From Pleurotus ostreatus/Saccharomyces cerevisiae fusant (lineage: Eukaryota; Opisthokonta), in assembly GCA_024196135.1 (NCBI GenBank), contig JAMQCK010000721.1:1-17058 (forward strand): 17,058 nt of DNA. The letters run 5' to 3'. Numbering within the stretch: the stretch's first letter is position 1; each line of letters starts with the position of its first letter. Position numbers and translations under genes: made by a program. Shown piece by piece: positions 16,801-17,058 of the stretch. The notes under the pieces were generated by a model, which saw only the letters and a program-made list of their open reading frames with translations, was not told the origin of the DNA and ran no database searches.

Positions 16801-17058
16801 CGCTGCTGGGGCTGGTACGCGTACTCGCCGTCGTAGTAGAAGTCGCCGCGGAGCTGGGGGTTGTGGTCGTGCTGGGAGTGGTGGTCGTCGGCGAACCCGG
16901 CCGGCTGGCGGGGGATGTGCGGGACCTGGGGGAGGACGAGGGGCCGGTGGTCGAGGGGGTGGGGGTGGTGGTCGAGAGAGGGGTGGTGGTCATCGAAGGG
17001 GTCACCGGGGAATGCGCGCCAGGCGGCGGCGGAGGACGAGGCGGCGGGGTGCTGGTAC
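13873..17058 (-). CDS. Zn2Cys6 (fungal zinc-cluster) transcription factor, C-terminal 890 residues (5' end outside window)
   Basis: Predicted nuclear DNA-binding regulator; targets unknown. Minus-strand exons: 17058-16356 (open to the window edge, no start seen), 16148-14869 and 14563-13873, in frame to TAG. The zinc cluster is split by the 207-bp intron 16149-16355: ACEKCRVRKAK before it, then CSGDHPSCKRCQARGLAC. This gives C-x2-C-x6-C-x6-C-x2-C-x6-C at window residues 225-252, followed by a basic linker GRTRGPNKTKK. Residues 1-100 are His/Pro/Asp-rich and 120-165 carry RxSE(Q/H) repeats. About 280-328 is a DASNGQAR octapeptide array and 697-745 six copies of LSPGGH-type units. The rest is Ser/Gly/Asp/His-rich. 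I see no fungal_trans (MHR) domain in this part. The 305-bp intron 14564-14868 uses donor GTACGT; a donor three bases earlier (GTAGTA) also stays in frame. Identity as a zinc-cluster protein is firm; function of the tail is not. Confidence 0.85.
14311..14457 (-). repeat. Coding repeat: six LSPGGH-type units in the zinc-cluster protein
   Basis: Read on the minus strand, 49 residues consist of one nine-residue unit (MLSPGGNHA) and five eight-residue units of the form (M/L)LSPGGH(A/P/Q). The DNA period is 24 bp apart from the first unit. The DNA varies mainly at synonymous positions, so the peptide is more conserved than the sequence. Confidence 0.9.
15868..16011 (-). repeat. Coding repeat: six 24-bp units encoding DASNGQAR
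   Basis: Six consecutive 24-bp units start at 15868, 15892, 15916, 15940, 15964 and 15988 on the plus strand (TTCGACGCGTCCCTCGCCTG and variants). On the coding strand they give DASNGQAR with substitutions such as DAPNGQAR, AASNGQAM and DASNGRAM. The array lies just after the zinc cluster and basic linker. Confidence 0.9.

Noticed and set aside
1..17058. A novel multi-gene system or biosynthetic cluster
   Set aside because: The five genes belong to unrelated roles, have independent orientation and spacing, and lack a core biosynthetic, defence or mobile-element enzyme.

Overview
The window looks like nuclear DNA of a filamentous basidiomycete, probably an Agaricomycete. The evidence is dense 46-59 bp spliceosomal introns, a decayed F-box/LRR-like gene of the expanded mushroom type, a secreted AA3_2-type GMC oxidoreductase, and GC-rich protein-coding sequence. 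There is no operon structure. Each gene is an independent multi-exon unit, and I rebuilt the exon chains by hand from splice signals and reading-frame continuity.

Layout. 1-3514 (+) is the 3' part of the eIF2-alpha kinase GCN2: the kinase after its insert, a HisRS-like domain and a C-terminal domain, in 14 exons that stay in frame for 951 residues. 4054-5602 (-) is an F-box/LRR-like gene with two in-frame stops and one frameshift, most likely a pseudogene. 6472-7688 (+) is a complete nine-exon classical short-chain dehydrogenase/reductase of 255 residues. 8183-10938 (-) is a complete eleven-exon secreted GMC oxidoreductase of 602 residues, resembling glucose oxidase/dehydrogenase. 10939-13872 is a gene-poor stretch with a possible relic coding fragment, low-complexity DNA and several minisatellites. 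13873-17058 (-) is the 3' part of a Zn2Cys6 transcription factor gene whose 5' end lies beyond the right edge.

The genes share no evident pathway: nutrient-stress signalling (GCN2), a possible ubiquitin-ligase adaptor (F-box, decayed), a cytosolic oxidoreductase (SDR), an extracellular sugar oxidoreductase (GMC) and a DNA-binding regulator. The SDR and GMC genes converge, and the F-box relic and SDR diverge.

The most notable features are not a new system but gene-structure oddities. Two introns need a GC donor, one of them just before the kinase DFG motif. The last two GMC introns are about five times longer than the rest, carry tandem repeats and are both multiples of three. Short tandem arrays (18-28 bp units) recur across the right two thirds of the window, two of them inside the coding sequence of the zinc-cluster protein. 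I found no convincing mobile element, CRISPR array, rRNA or intact tRNA.
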